Part shown: positions 21,844-35,600 of the stretch, in pieces
Position numbering within the stretch: the stretch's first letter is position 1
How the letters are laid out: each line of letters begins with the position of its first letter
From: Daucus carota subsp. sativus
Taxonomy: Eukaryota; Streptophyta; Magnoliopsida; Apiales; Apiaceae
NCBI RefSeq assembly: GCF_001625215.2
Contig: NC_030386.2
Span: 38,133,296 to 38,197,295 of the forward strand
Direction: 5' to 3'
Length of the DNA stretch: 64,000 nucleotides
Made by a program: the position numbers and the translations under genes
The notes under the pieces: model-generated
The model's input: only the letters and a program-made list of their open reading frames with translations
Database searches by the model: none
What the model was told of the DNA's origin: nothing

Positions 21844-24800
21844 TCATTTGACATTTATTGCTGCTGCCATATTTCTCAGCTTCTGAGCAACTTCTGCAAA
21901 TGATGGCCGCTGGGCAGGATCAGAGGACCAACAACTTTCCATCAAAGCTTTCCACTCAGGATCACACCATGTTGGAATTTGTGGACGTAAAGAGTCATTC
22001 ACAATTCCTCCTGCATATATTTATCAGGAATATATAAACATTAAAACCATGAGAACATCGACTACTGAAAGCATATTTTCGACGCACTATGTGATGTGTT
22101 TTTCTCTTCGAGTTTTTGTATTTATTACTTTGACCTTACAAATTACCCTGCATTAAATGCAAAGGGGGCAAGTACAACCTTGACGCCCTTGAAACAATGA
22201 TCAATATCTACCACAAGAGGATAGAATTTTCACAAAGCTATCAGATAAAAGTATGCATATGCCTCTGCCACAAGGAAGTTTAGAATATAGTGTTTAGTCT
22301 ATCAAACTCTGGTCGTATAAAATTTTGTTAAATGCGTTAGTAATCAACTTAACCTCATATGAGAAGCAGACCTTGGTAAACTTCAAGTCGCATACTCTAT
22401 ATGCCATATCAACTGTATTCAAGTAGATTATGTGAACCGTAACACATGTACTCAATAAGCAACCAAGACCATATGGAATTGAAATCAGTAATTAAAAAGA
22501 TCCAAATAAACGTTACCTGTGTCCATGAATTTATATGATCCCAAAACAACTTTTAGTCTTCAAAAATTTACTTTGAACCACATTCTTTAGATATCCAAAA
22601 GATGATTTCAGAATTTAAGATATGGTATGATGTGCCATTCAACTAAATCATTGTCAAATCATAGACTACAGCTTAGCACTGTGCAAGTATCACACTCCCA
22701 TAACACACAGATTTTGAACAATTCTAAGTCATCCTCTCTAGAGCTATGTCTATTTCCAATAATTGATTTTTCTCTTCCCTTTTTTATCTTTTGCTACATG
22801 TCAACCCACCGCTCTAGCATCGAGAAGTGGTGAATTGGCGTAACAAACAGCCAAAGTGTAAGTGTCAAGTATTCCTTCACGAAACTTTTCGAGAAATGAA
22901 GCACTAGTTGGTTTTGGATACATCTGTTTTCCTGAGTAGGCTTTCGTAGATGTCCTAAAAGTTATGATGGGTACAACTAGCACTAAGTATGGAAGTGACC
23001 TGCCCAGCAAGAATTCAATATGGATCACCCAGTTTGTCTGACAGTCACCCCTGGACTAACAAGATCCAGAGGTAGTGCTAAGCAGCTGAGATGTCCCAAT
23101 AATAAAACATAAAATTAACAGGAAGATTATTCTAAAATGAAAAGCAAAGAACCATGTTTTCTAGTACCATTAAAACATACCAATTATAGAGGCACAATGA
23201 ATATCTGCATAAGGTTCTTCACCAGTAAGCAATTCCCACATGACAATCCCAAAGGAGTAAACATCAATCTATATTGCAAAGAGAAACTTTAAATGAGCCA
23301 ATAATTACATGATAAATTAACATAAGTAAAAATCTAACAGAAAAATGAGGCATAAATATGCGGAGGCTATAAACCACAGTAATCATGATGAATATACCTT
23401 ATCTGTTACCATGTTGCTCTTTCCACTAAGCAACTCAGGGGCCATCCATGGTAGAGTTCCACGAACTCCACCAGAAACCAAAGTTCGCTGTTTTACCTTT
23501 GATAACCCAAGATCCCCAATCTAAAATAATACACAAAAAGATAACAGGATAATGATGAGCAACCAAAACTGACTACAAGGTAAAAAGAACATGAAGCACA
23601 CAAGTTAGCCGGATCATGAACTAAGGTCCAGTCACGTGCATATATTAATGATTAAACAAGGCATGCAAATAGAAGCAGTTACATAGAAGTATAGAACATA
23701 ATAATGCTGCAATGACACTGACAACTCTAAACAGTACCAATATAAGAAGAATCATAAACGTTTTATCAACATATAACATTTGATTATCAATATACCTTAC
23801 AAACTGGTCGATGTGGATCCCTCATATTTACTAGTAAATTTTCACATTTTAGATCAAAATGCACAATGTTCTTCTCATGCAAATACTCCATGCCAAATGC
23901 AGCATCCATAGCTATGATGAGCCTTTTGCGACGATCAATTGTTCTGAGCAAATATAATAGCAGCATGGTTGAAGCTAATGTAAGAAATAATATGATATAA
24001 ACAAATGTCGTATAAACAAAAGGATAAAAAAGTTACCTGTCCTTTTTCTGCAGAAATTGTTTCAAGGACCCATTCACCATAAATTCAGTTACAGTTGCTA
24101 ATGAACCATCAGGACCATCACGAACAATACCATAGAAAGAAACTACATTTGGATGGTGCAGTGAACCTAATATTAAAGCTTCTTTCCAGAAATCAGCAAT
24201 CTATACACAAAGAAATAAGACAAGTCAACTTAAATGAGAAAGAAATACTGTTGTAGCCTGTAGCACCTGGATAAATGAAGAATGTAGCACATGGCATGAG
24301 GATAACCTAATGAAAAAAACAATTGCTTGAACTCGTGTTCATTTTAAAGAATAAGAGTACTCAAAATAGACATTAATATTTGTTTATGAAATCATGCTCT
24401 TCTATCCCCTCTTTAAACCAAATTCTTCAGGGTCCACTGTTGCATTTGCATGAACCAGTCCCTGAAACCTAAACTTTCCTACAAGTTATATATAAAGTTC
24501 ATATAAAAAACCCAAGAATTTTCCACACTCTCTCGCCCTGTCATTCATATAGAAAACCCAAGAATTTTCAACAATCTCTCGCCCTGTCACCGGTCCTAGG
24601 ATTGGAACCCTATCTTGTACTGGTTTTTCACTTTTTCAGGTTTTCCGGAGATCTTGAGGCATGTAGGGTGATGAAACCTTTTCACTAACAGCAATTATTA
24701 AAAAATCAACGTTTAGAGCTAAAACTAAATAGATTAAGACAAGGTGGCGTCTTTCGAATAATGTAAGATACAAAGAAGGCTTATAGTAAGGTAAAACCAA

Positions 24801-27800
24801 GCAATTCATTAAGGGGGAAAAAAAAAAAAAGGTGCGCTGAACAGAGGAATGTACCAGACGCTCCCTTTCAGATGGCCTCCCAGCAAAGCAGCTAGCTTTG
24901 ATTCTCTTTATTGCCACATCTGAACCTTTCCACTTCCCGTGATAAACAGATCCATATGTGCCAGAGCCTAACTCTCGAATCTCCTCCAGATCATCGTTTC
25001 TTATTGTCTAAATAAAGCAAAAATAAGCAAACAATGATAAAATAAAGTGCAGAGTTTAAAATGGAGTTCTTCATATATATGTCAAACAAATATGTAAACG
25101 ACACTAAACGAACCTGCAATCCCCTAGCAAAAGCTTCCGCCTCGGCCTTCGTTGGCTCAATCTTTGTATCATCCACATTGTCACCACTAGAACCCAAGTC
25201 CAAGTTCCCGTTTAAGTCCTGCCAAATCAAAAGGAGAATTAGAAAAACAAGTAATTATCATAAACTTTTATAAAAATTATTTTAAAACATCATTAGCTCT
25301 CACCACTGCTTCGGATTCATTCTGAATTTCTTCCTTGGCCACTGCTTCTGATTTATTATGAATTTCTTCCTTCACAGCTGCTTCTTTTTCATTATGACAT
25401 GCTTCCTTTGCCATCACATCATTTAAATCAGCAGATAAAGCACCTTCTTGAACTTTAAGCTTTACATCCTCAGCACTCTGTATTGCTACTCTCTTCACTG
25501 ATGCAATCAACTCAGGAACAAAATTTAATTGGTCAACTGGAGGCTGTTCAGTTTGAAAATTGCTATGAGTTTCATGCCCTTTTGGTTTCTCAGGACCGTT
25601 TCCTTTATGAACGGGTCCTAAGCGATTCAAGTTGACTGCCCCACGAGAAGCTATGGCATCTGGTTTATCCTTTAGTTGTAGGCCAGAAACAAAGGGCATA
25701 TTAGAGTCTTCAAAATTTTCTGTCCCATTCGTTTCCTTCAGAACACCATTAGCACATTTTCCTTCCTTCTCTAAATCCAATTTTGAATCTGACGTCGAAA
25801 CAATTTGGGAGACCAATCTACCATCAATCAACGTAGACGCCAGATCAGCACAGGGCTCAGTATTTGGAAGACGGGTAGAATTTATCATGTCAGATGTCAC
25901 ATGGTTGTTCAGAGTATTTTGAATAGCAATTGAATTGAAGGAATGGTCTTGAGGATATTCCAGAACTGCAGACCCATCTATACCCCCCACTGTTAATGAG
26001 GGGTCAGCCAAAAGATTCTGATTTCCCAACCCAACCTGAAAATTCGGGCTACTGTCATACGTTCCCCTGTAAAACCCCGGAATACCATCTGGTTGCTGAG
26101 GTACAGTGCCCACTTCATATTTTGGAGGGTAATGCAAGGGGGCATTATGATTTCTCCAAATGGAGTGTTCAGGGACATGACCATGTGGCTGTTGGTAAAA
26201 TTTCTCCATTCCATAAACAACAGGTGGATTCCCATACCGAACCCCGTGATCATCAAGGGGTATGTGAATGTGAGAGGATCCAGTGACCCCAGTTTGATCA
26301 GGGAAAACCTCATTCCCCAATTCATGTCCAGGTCGCATATACCAAGAGTGATCTTCAGGATGAGCATAGTGTGAAGATACATGCTGACTTTCAGGAAAGT
26401 TACCATGCCCAGCAGAAAATTTCATGCCACTGCCATCCACTATGTAGTGATCGCTTAATCTTGCAGTTCCAGATGTAGGTAATCTTTGTTCATCAACTCT
26501 TAAATTCGGCTGATGCAAAGAAATCCGGGCTCTTTCATTACTATCAGTGCAGAGGGGTCGAGGATCATTCTGCTCTCTTGGGTAGAATGGACTATGCAAC
26601 TTTGCTTCTGTATTTAACATGAGAGTATCCCGTGTGGGAGGACACTCAGCACAAGGGACCTGCTGAAAACCATTTACCATGTTTGGCATTTCCATGTGTT
26701 GTTCACCATGTTTTAAATGGGAATCATAATGAGCTTGATTTCTAAGGAAAGTTGTACGGCACTGCTCACATTTATTTCCTTCAAACATACCAAACCCCTG
26801 ATGTACGTTTCCCGGCCCCTGAAGTATGTTTCCTGGAAAACCAGGACTGTCACCAGCGACAGATCCAGGGGGGAGCCAAACTACATTTTCTTGCAACTGA
26901 GGTTGGTGAGTTGAGGGCTGACGATTTTGCTGCTGCCGATTGTATTCCTCTGGCATTCTGTCAAAAGTTCTGTCTGGGAACTCCCCGTATGGCATAAAAT
27001 AACGGGAGGATGAAGGAGAGGCTGGAACTTCCATTATTGGCCTTGGATCTTGATTCCCTGGGGAGTAATATCCAGGACTCCATGGAGCCTCCATGTCGTT
27101 GTACCTCTGGGTGATAGATTGGTGTCCTGAACCCATCTGAGGAATGTTGAGACGACGCAAATTGAGCGGGGGAATGGGCATCTCATTATTTCTGTGGTTA
27201 TGGAGGCTACCCTCATGACTTATTTGGTTCAGGTACTGTTCATTTAATTGGTAATCATCCAATGAACCAAATACTTGGGACTCGCTATAGTGCAGCCTCC
27301 TCATGTCAGGAGAATCATTCAAACTGTTTAAAGCGTCTACATACCTCCTCTCATTATCCATCTCATCCCCATTAACAAAATGAACAGACCCATCCTGATC
27401 CAAACCAGAAAACAAAAAGATTCTCAGTCTAGTAAACCCACTTCCAAAAACCAACTTATCATATTCCTCCATCATGTTAGTCACATCATCATCATTAACA
27501 ACCGATACAAGTGCGTCAAGATCCTCATCAGGCTGCTGATACTTCAGCACCATCGCCCCTTCAAAAAGCTCCCTCATCTTCCCCATCAAATCCTCATAAC
27601 TAATATCCCTCGGCGCACTCACAATCCGCGTCTCCCCACCCACATACCTAAGCTTCCCATCCTGCGGCCTCGGCAATATACTCCCACCAAAACTACACAA
27701 AAACTTCACACGCTGATTCTCATCATTAGAACTCCGATGAGAGCCCGGAGTCATCGTAGCTGTAGGGCTGTCCATTGAATACACAACTTCAGCCTCCGAC

Positions 27801-27835
27801 TGCTTAATACATTCAACTCCCTTATTACACATCAT
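21844..27835 (-). CDS. PB1-domain Raf-like MAPKKK (B4 group type)
   Basis: Eight coding exons (27835-25304, 25218-25114, 25007-24855, 24200-24037, 23943-23796, 23520-23398, 23268-23181, 22010-21844) give 1159 residues. A PB1 protein-interaction domain spans about residues 43-140 ([19 protein letters not shown] to [15 protein letters not shown]). A long polar, probably disordered region follows, then the kinase domain from about 880. The ATP site is [11 protein letters not shown] with Lys913 in VAIKRIK; the catalytic loop is HFDLKCEN (Asp1015) and the metal motif is GDLG. HFD and DLG in place of HRD and DFG are the family norm. Arabidopsis B4 Rafs with this layout activate SnRK2 kinases in osmotic stress, so a role in drought or salt signalling is likely by homology. 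Upstream ATGs are treated under findings. Confidence 0.92.
24498..24589. repeat. Tandem duplication, 2 x 46 bp, in a Raf-kinase intron
   Basis: Two direct copies, each starting TTCATATA(A/G)AAAACCCAAG and ending CTCTCGCCCTGTCA, with only a few differences. They lie in the intron 24201-24854, away from both splice sites. Confidence 0.85.
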
Positions 27836-28446
27836 ACCGTAATCCCTCCAAATTCCATTATCCCAATCATACCATGTCCATAATTTCCGACATCTGCACT
27901 CATAGATTCACTAATAACCACCATATATAAATCAAATTAATATCAACTTACCAAAGACAGCACTTCCTAAACTGCCACACAGCGCTCGAGATTCAAACCC
28001 TAATTAATCAACTCAAACCAAATTAAACTAATAGAATCCAGCTCAAGCTTTCAAAAACAACTGCAAGAACACACGTTTCACAATCAATAAACACATATAC
28101 ATATCAATTCATAAAATCAAGCATAAATACAACCAAAAAAAAAATACCTGAAAAGGCAGAGATTGGGATTATAAGCTCGAATCCCAAAGCTCACTAATCT
28201 GAATCGAGCACCTACTTGTATAAATACGTATATAAAATCGACGTATCTAAAGATCTATTAATCACTATATATGTTGTATATATATGTATGGTTGTACATA
28301 CAGAAAAGTGAAATTAGGTTATGAAAAAATAAATAAAATTGTAGAGAGATTAGGGAGAGAGAGAGAGATGCAGTTGCGCTAAATGAAATTTGGGAGAGAG
28401 ATGAGAAAGAGAGAGAGGGAGGGAGAGAGAGAGAGAGAGAGAGAGG
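27836..28446 (-). promoter_or_regulatory. 5' leader and GA-rich promoter of the Raf-like kinase gene
   Basis: A probable 5'-UTR intron donor (TTTTCAG|GTATTT on the minus strand) lies at 28148, and a candidate acceptor GTGCAG ends at 27894. Farther out, 28353-28446 is a nearly pure (GA)n/(TC)n tract, typical of plant leader or core-promoter regions. Short upstream reading frames lie just before the start codon. Confidence 0.5.
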
Positions 28447-29613
28447 CAGTTGCTAGAGCTGTGCTTGCCAGGTTTTGTAACACGTGGCTACACCTCCTTT
28501 TCTTCTAAGTTCGAGGGCATCTCTTTTATCTCCATTACGTATATTCCCCTCACGCGCTCTCCTCGATGTGTGTGCTGTGTGTACTGTGTAAGATTGATGG
28601 TTTCATATTTTTTGAATAGAAAACAGCACTTTATTCGATTTTTTGTTTTTGTGTTTTTATTATTCTTTTTTATTATTGCGGGATATTTGAAAATTCTTGT
28701 ACTATGCTACTTTTTCTTTTTTTTTTGTCAGGTTGTACTATGCTACTTTAGTTGTTTAGAACCGGGAAGATTGTGTGTAAAGAATAGAGCCAACTGGCAG
28801 ACCATCAATTTTTCAAAGTGACGTATTTGTAATTTTATGCTGATTGCTTTGTTTCTTGGACATTTCAAATTATATATATGGTGAAATGAGCACCAACTGA
28901 TTATTTATTTTAGTCTGATTGTCAATTATTAAGGTAGTCCTTTTGTTTGAAAATAATAAATGTTTGATTTTTATTACAATTTCAAGAGTTTTATATATAT
29001 AAAAAAATACTATTTTAAATATGTTTCCGAATAAGTTTTTAAATAAAGCGAATATTTCATATAATTGTTTACCCCGTTTGAAAAAACCTTGAGCATTTTG
29101 AATTATTTGCATAAAATTTTTCATTAGGTAGCGATTTTTCTGCACAATAATACAGACACGAAATCAATTTATAATATCTCATTATTATATATTTTTTATT
29201 TTAACTTAAGTCCAAACATATAGATTAAAAACTATATTTTACTTAAATTTTTTTTTATATACAACTTATTTTAAGTTAAGTCAAACAAATAATACTAGTG
29301 CTTCGCATAATCAAAATTTACCAATATCACTGGACATATCTGGTAATTTCTGTTCAGGTTTCCCGTAATTATATACTACATGATGTTACTGTACAGCTCT
29401 AGATATGATTTAAAAGATCAAAGAATTATAAGAACAAAAAAAATCTGATCATCTTCGATGCTATTAGGCATTAGCAACAGATACACTCTGTGACTGGGAG
29501 AAGAAAGTAAAAGTTCACATATAGGAGCAATCACCACCAATATCTCATCATTAAGGGCAGGGCATCTTTGTCTTGCAACGCTAACTCGAGGTTTCCTTCA
29601 TACCTCAATGACC
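28447..29613. other. Intergenic, no gene seen
   Basis: Spacer between the promoter of the Raf-like kinase and the 3' end of the FGGY kinase gene. It is AT-rich with poly-T runs. A frame at 28450-28821 is a low-complexity Phe-rich string, not a credible protein. Confidence 0.5.
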
Positions 29614-32600
29614 CTATGATAGAGCTTCGGCCATAATAGCTCGGTGTGACAGTTGCTGCTGATAAAGTTCACGGTAAATTCTGTATTTACCATCATGGTA
29701 CTTCTTCACTCTTGGGTCCGTAGATGGATGAATGACCTGTCGAAATATATGTCTGTATAAGTAAATAAGACGAATCAAAGGATTTGAATAGTAAGAGATG
29801 AAGATGCAGTCCACAGCTCCCCGTCCCCTCACGAACTTACATCAGAGTTGCAATTATTATATTTTACTTCGGTAAATTGTCCTCCAACACATGATTTTTT
29901 TTCATTTTTATTATATAAGAACTTGTTTACAGCTAAAAGGACTGAAGAGTGTCATTGCCAGTTTCACATCAGATTTTAACACCCTAGACAGATCATCTTC
30001 GATACTGGAAAATCATATAAATAAAGGTTGGTCAATGATAGTATCTATCGGTCAAATTTAGTTAAAAATCCAGAGATGGACTACGAACTGATTATGTCCA
30101 CAACATATAAGCAAACTTGAAGAGAAACTTATACCTGACCAGCTGCATTTAAGGCCTTCATGGCCTCACTTAGACTGGAATATTTCTTTGCCGCTACAGA
30201 ACCAAGAATTGCAGCACCCAACAGAACGGACTCGCTTTCTCGTGGAAGAATGATAGGGTAACCTAAAAAAAACAAAATATGTATATTATTGTTTAAAATG
30301 TTACCTGCCACTGGATCTGTATGGATAAAGCAGGCCGTAAAATGACATGAATCAATTGAAGGGATTTATCAAGTTTCTTCAGTGATATAATAAACCTATA
30401 TTATCACGTTAGCCACCAATATTTATCAGTTTTAGAAGAACAAAGTGTCTGCAGAGAATATATATAATGTGTGTGTGTGTGTGTATTTATATATATATAT
30501 ATATGAATGAGAGGAGAGAGGAGGGGGGAGACCAATGATATCTGCATGTTCTTGAATGTACAAGGTATTCTTTGAAAGTCCACCACAAGCAAGTAACACA
30601 TTAATCTGCACAAAAAAAGATATTTAGCAAAAACATAAAAAAGATGCATACAAGGTAATAAGATAAGAAGTATTAGAATAGAAAAGGCAAGAGAGGGATT
30701 CGAGGATTCAATTTAACCAGTAATCCAGTATATATATGTATATCAAATTGACATCTTTGCGACGTTGCCTTCGGCAAACTCTTGTCCAACATTGTTTAAC
30801 TATTGTTGATCAATATTTCTCATATCTATGTGCCCCACAAATATCATTAATAACTATAATGGTCTCAAATGTCCCACTTACGATGCTTAATGCCTATTGA
30901 GATAGTCTTGCAAACTTCATTAATGGCATGAATAAGTATATACTTTACTAAATGAAATGAAGAAATCTAATTATCTACACCCCAGAGACCAGTTTGAATT
31001 TATCTAATCTTGCTAGGATGAGCAAACTGAATCTCGACCACATACATTTCACATTCACATGGGAGTGGGACTAGTTATTCTACAAAACAGGGAAGGAATA
31101 TCATACAGACGTATTTATAAAAACTATGCTATTATAATTTAAAATTTTCCATGTGAAAAGCCAGAGCACAAAACGAAATTAAAGAATTGATTAGCGCAAC
31201 AATATTGTACACGATTCCTTGTTTATAAACAGAATGCATTCTTACTTTGTGTCCTTGAGCATTGCAATGCTCAACAATATGGCGTGTACCATATGCAATA
31301 CCCTGTACTGTTGCAAGATATAGAAGTGCCAAATGTTTTTCACTTGAATCAAGAGTTAATCCACATATCATTCCTTTAGCTTTTGGATCTGCAACAGGAG
31401 ACCTAAAGCCAAACTAGTTCAAAACAAGCATTTATAATTTCAAAATGAAGATATAGTTTAAAGATTATATTGGTATATACCTGTTACCATGAAAGTCTGG
31501 AAGAACATGTAAGTCGCTGGTCAAAGCAGCAAGAAAAGGAGAACCCCGATCATGCATTAATGATTCTAGTATCTTATTTAGAAGCTGAAAAGGTGAAATA
31601 CCTGACAGGTATATAAAATTTGCATTAATATGGTCCAACATAACTTTAGTTATAGAAAGGACTCGTAAATCTTTCATAAGTGACTTCTGGTTATATGGCA
31701 TAATTTGGAGAGTAAACAGATAGCTTTAGCAAAATGGTTTCCTCTAACACTGAACACTATTTTATTTCCACAATAGCTCTCATATTGCCCAATCGCCATA
31801 TAAAATGGACAGCCTATTGCAATAGAAGAATAGAACTGTAAAACATACTCCCTTTGTTTTTTAATATATGACGTTTGACTTTTTGGCACACTTTTAAGTG
31901 CTTTGACCGGGTAGTTAAAAATATTATTTTTAAAATTTTCTTTTTCTGAATAAAAATATGTAATCAAAATTTTAATTCACAAAAAAAAATAATTAAAAAT
32001 AATAATTTTACTATCCGGTCAACCCACCTAAAGATACGTGCTCAAGTCAAAAGTGACATAAAAAAACAAAGGGAGTATGTACCATGGATTTAGGAAGTGA
32101 TATATATTGCTTTTAACAGATAAATCTTAACTGTAAAACATCTGTATCGTGGATATAGGAAGTGATATGTATGGCTTTTACAGATAATATCTTACTCTGA
32201 GAAGCTGCGCGATTAGCAAGGTGTGGAGAAGCAACATGATTTTCAATTATATGATCCAATAAGGCTCCAGTGGCACTCTGACCACCTTCCGATAGCCAGT
32301 ACTCCGGCACCATTGCTGCGGGCATTAAAAAAGAAAAGAAAAAGAATAATATAAGAGAAAAAATGATGCTTAATGTTTACTCGTTAAATATGGAAAATTT
32401 CATTGTCACTGGTTTATATAGTCCAAAGCATCATTCTGCAGCAAATAGTGATCATTTAACATGTTTAGAACCTCTGTTCTGTCATGACATCTATCCTTAC
32501 TTAAAAAGATGTAATAACAAATCAACTCCCTCAACTGATCATTAGAACATTCGAAGATGAAAATAGAGTAAAAAGAACAAGTAATAGGAAAACTAACTTC

Positions 32601-35600
32601 TGGTAAGCCATATCTTAGATGTTAAACGGGTATGTAAACTAATTACCAACATACAGAAACATGGTTCTCAGTGCCCCTACAAGGGGGCCAGTTTCTGAAT
32701 AGTGATATCAGATAGCAACTACAGAATTGTGCTCACCAGACACAAAGGTGGAAAATACTCTTCAAGGTAATTGATGAGTAAGAGAACAAATCAAAAAACC
32801 ATTATTTTTTTATCCAAATGGCTATGGAATCCGTGGCTATATTTTATACTGTTTCTGCAAGATTGAAGTCCAGCAAGAATGTTGGGTGCTTCTCTGCTTG
32901 ACAGGAAATATAGAATAAATTTAGTGGAGTCTATTACTTTTCCTTTAATGTACACAAAAGAGAGACACCTAAATGACTATCAAGCCCTCAATCAAGTTAC
33001 ACCATTTCTTTAAGTATGCTTATTCTTATACAACCTCTGCCATGAGAAGGAAGTTATTTCAATTTTGACATTTGTGTTTTCAATATGAATTTCGTAAACT
33101 GGGGCATTAATGAGACAGGGCGACTGGCAACCTGTCCTTGACTACTAACAGAGTAACAGTACAGAACACATTTTTTGAATGCTAAATTTATTTTAAAGTC
33201 ATATATACCAAAAATATACAAAGGTGGACCTTCCAAATGCCCACGAGTATACCTGACCAGTACGGTCCCCAGACCCCTGCGATAAACAACTTGCTTCGCG
33301 ACACAGCCATGTGGCAAGTTGATGTTCCACATACTAAAACCATCCTCTGGCATATAGTATCAGCATCTATATCTGGATATAAATCATATTATCAATAATA
33401 GAAAGAGGAAGAAGGTTAGGCACCCTATCATAAAAAATAACACCATAATGGCAATTTGCAATTACCTTCAGACTTCGAGTCTGCTTCAGGCACACTTTCC
33501 ATAACACCAACACCACCAGCGTGAGCATCAATCAGAGAAGTTCCCACTGGTGTTCCAGCCAACAGATCCAGTTCCTGTTATAGAACTATTAGCATAATAA
33601 CATTGTAAAATTTAGACAAGCAATGATGCAATCATATGCTGGGACAAAAAAAGGTGCTTATTAACTATAATCCTCAAGGAAGCAACGCATAAGATATCGT
33701 ACATTCGCAGCATCAACTGTGAGACCGCTGCCTAGAGCATGACCAGGGAAAGCCACACTTCTTCCTGCACAAATATAAATATTACACAAACCATATATAT
33801 GGGCCACAAACAAAGTATGCAAAGCCAAAGAGAGCCTGAAAGTCACATAGACATAGGTCACATTTATTATCTTTATGGACAGAAACAGGTCTGCTAGCTG
33901 AGATTTAATTTCCTAATTTAGTATCAATGTCTGAGCTAGGGAATAACCAACAGAGATGGAGGTAATGGGATACGGGATACACACAGATACCATTCCTGAA
34001 ACCCCCAAAATTTTGTAACTCTTGTAATTAAGGTATAAATTTGGCATGTGATAACTTTTGTCCCTCCAAAATTTGCATATATGCATATAGATTCTAAGCA
34101 TTTCATAAAAGAAAATGATAGCTATTATATAATTTCTATAGATACAGATATAGTGACTAGGCCACTAGGGTATATTAATAAAACTTTTGAGTTTCCATAT
34201 TTATTAATTAATAAATATATATTACATTTTCAGTATGCAAGATTTTAAAAGATTTGAACCCCCATCTCCACCCTGTCTCTTTGAAAAAATCAAATCTCAT
34301 ACTGCCAATATAGATAAAGATATAGTAACTAAGGTATATTTGTAAATATTTTGAGTTTCCAAACATATATATTAAATTTTCGGCATGTAAGATTTTAAAA
34401 GATTTTAACTGAAGAAAGAGACTTCTCCGCTGTTCATGAAATTGAAGTGCGGAAAAGTAAAATGCTAAAACTATCAAACACCATAGCAAATTATATACAA
34501 GTATCTTAGTCCATCAATGGCCCCCCTGAAGATGCACTGGTTTCACATTTTGACAGGAAAATCTGATAGAACAGCTCAGCTCAATCCCAAGTCCCATTGA
34601 TATTACAAAATATGTTATCTCGATGAGAAAAGAACACATACCTATTTTGGCATGATGTGCTTCCATAAGATCACCTAAGCCAATCTCTTCCCAGAACTCA
34701 TCATCCCATCCACAAGCTTCCATATTTCGGAGATCTTTTTTGTTGACTTCCATGTGTGCATGACCAAGATATGTCCATTTGCAAACAGTGGTGCACAGAC
34801 TCCTAGTATCATCTCCTGTTGCTCTAAAAAAGAGAATGAGGGTAAGTTCCCATATAATGTAAAATTATAGTATCAAATCCTAAGGGAGGGAAATCAACAG
34901 TACACCTGTAAGACAGCCAATCACTCAAGTCCATCCACCTAAACACCATTGACCAAGATTCTTGAAGATTTTCTTTCACCCATAGAAGCTGCGAGAGCAT
35001 CTTGCATAAGTCCTTATTTCAAACTTTGCAAACACAAGTATCACTGTATCAGTGTTCTAAGTGCACCTTACAAACATCAGAATAACAAGCATAGGATAAT
35101 CTAGGTTCTTAACTAGCTACCAAAATACCTTTGGAGGCTGCATTTCAGGGGAAACAGCTCCACCAGAGCATAGTTGTTAAGACGTCGCCTAGGCGTCGCC
35201 TAGGCGCCGCCTAGGCGGCAAGGCGGTAAAATATGTCAAGGCGTCCGACCCGTCTTGATTTTTAGTGGGTAGGCGACGCCCAGGGCCGCCTAGGCGGATA
35301 AGACGACGCCTTTCTCGCCTTTTCTCGTCTAATTCGTCTTAGTTTCTGACCCGGTCCAGCCCAAATAATTTTTGACCCGGTCCAGCCCAATTATCCAGGC
35401 CCAGCCCAACACGTGTATCTTATAACTTATATGTTATAACAGCAGCCGTCATAACCCTAATTTTCAACGAACTAGAGAGAGAAACACGAGACTACGGGAT
35501 AGAAATTAATCAATCAGGTATTCTTTCTTCTTTCATTCTTCTTTGATTCTTCTTCTTTTCTCTTACACACACACACACTATTCTTTTTTTCCTTGTTCTC

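Noticed and set aside
28450-28821. Open frame of 123 codons downstream of the GA tract
   Set aside because: Phe-rich, low-complexity reading in poly-T DNA with no domain; it lies in the promoter region of the Raf-like kinase.
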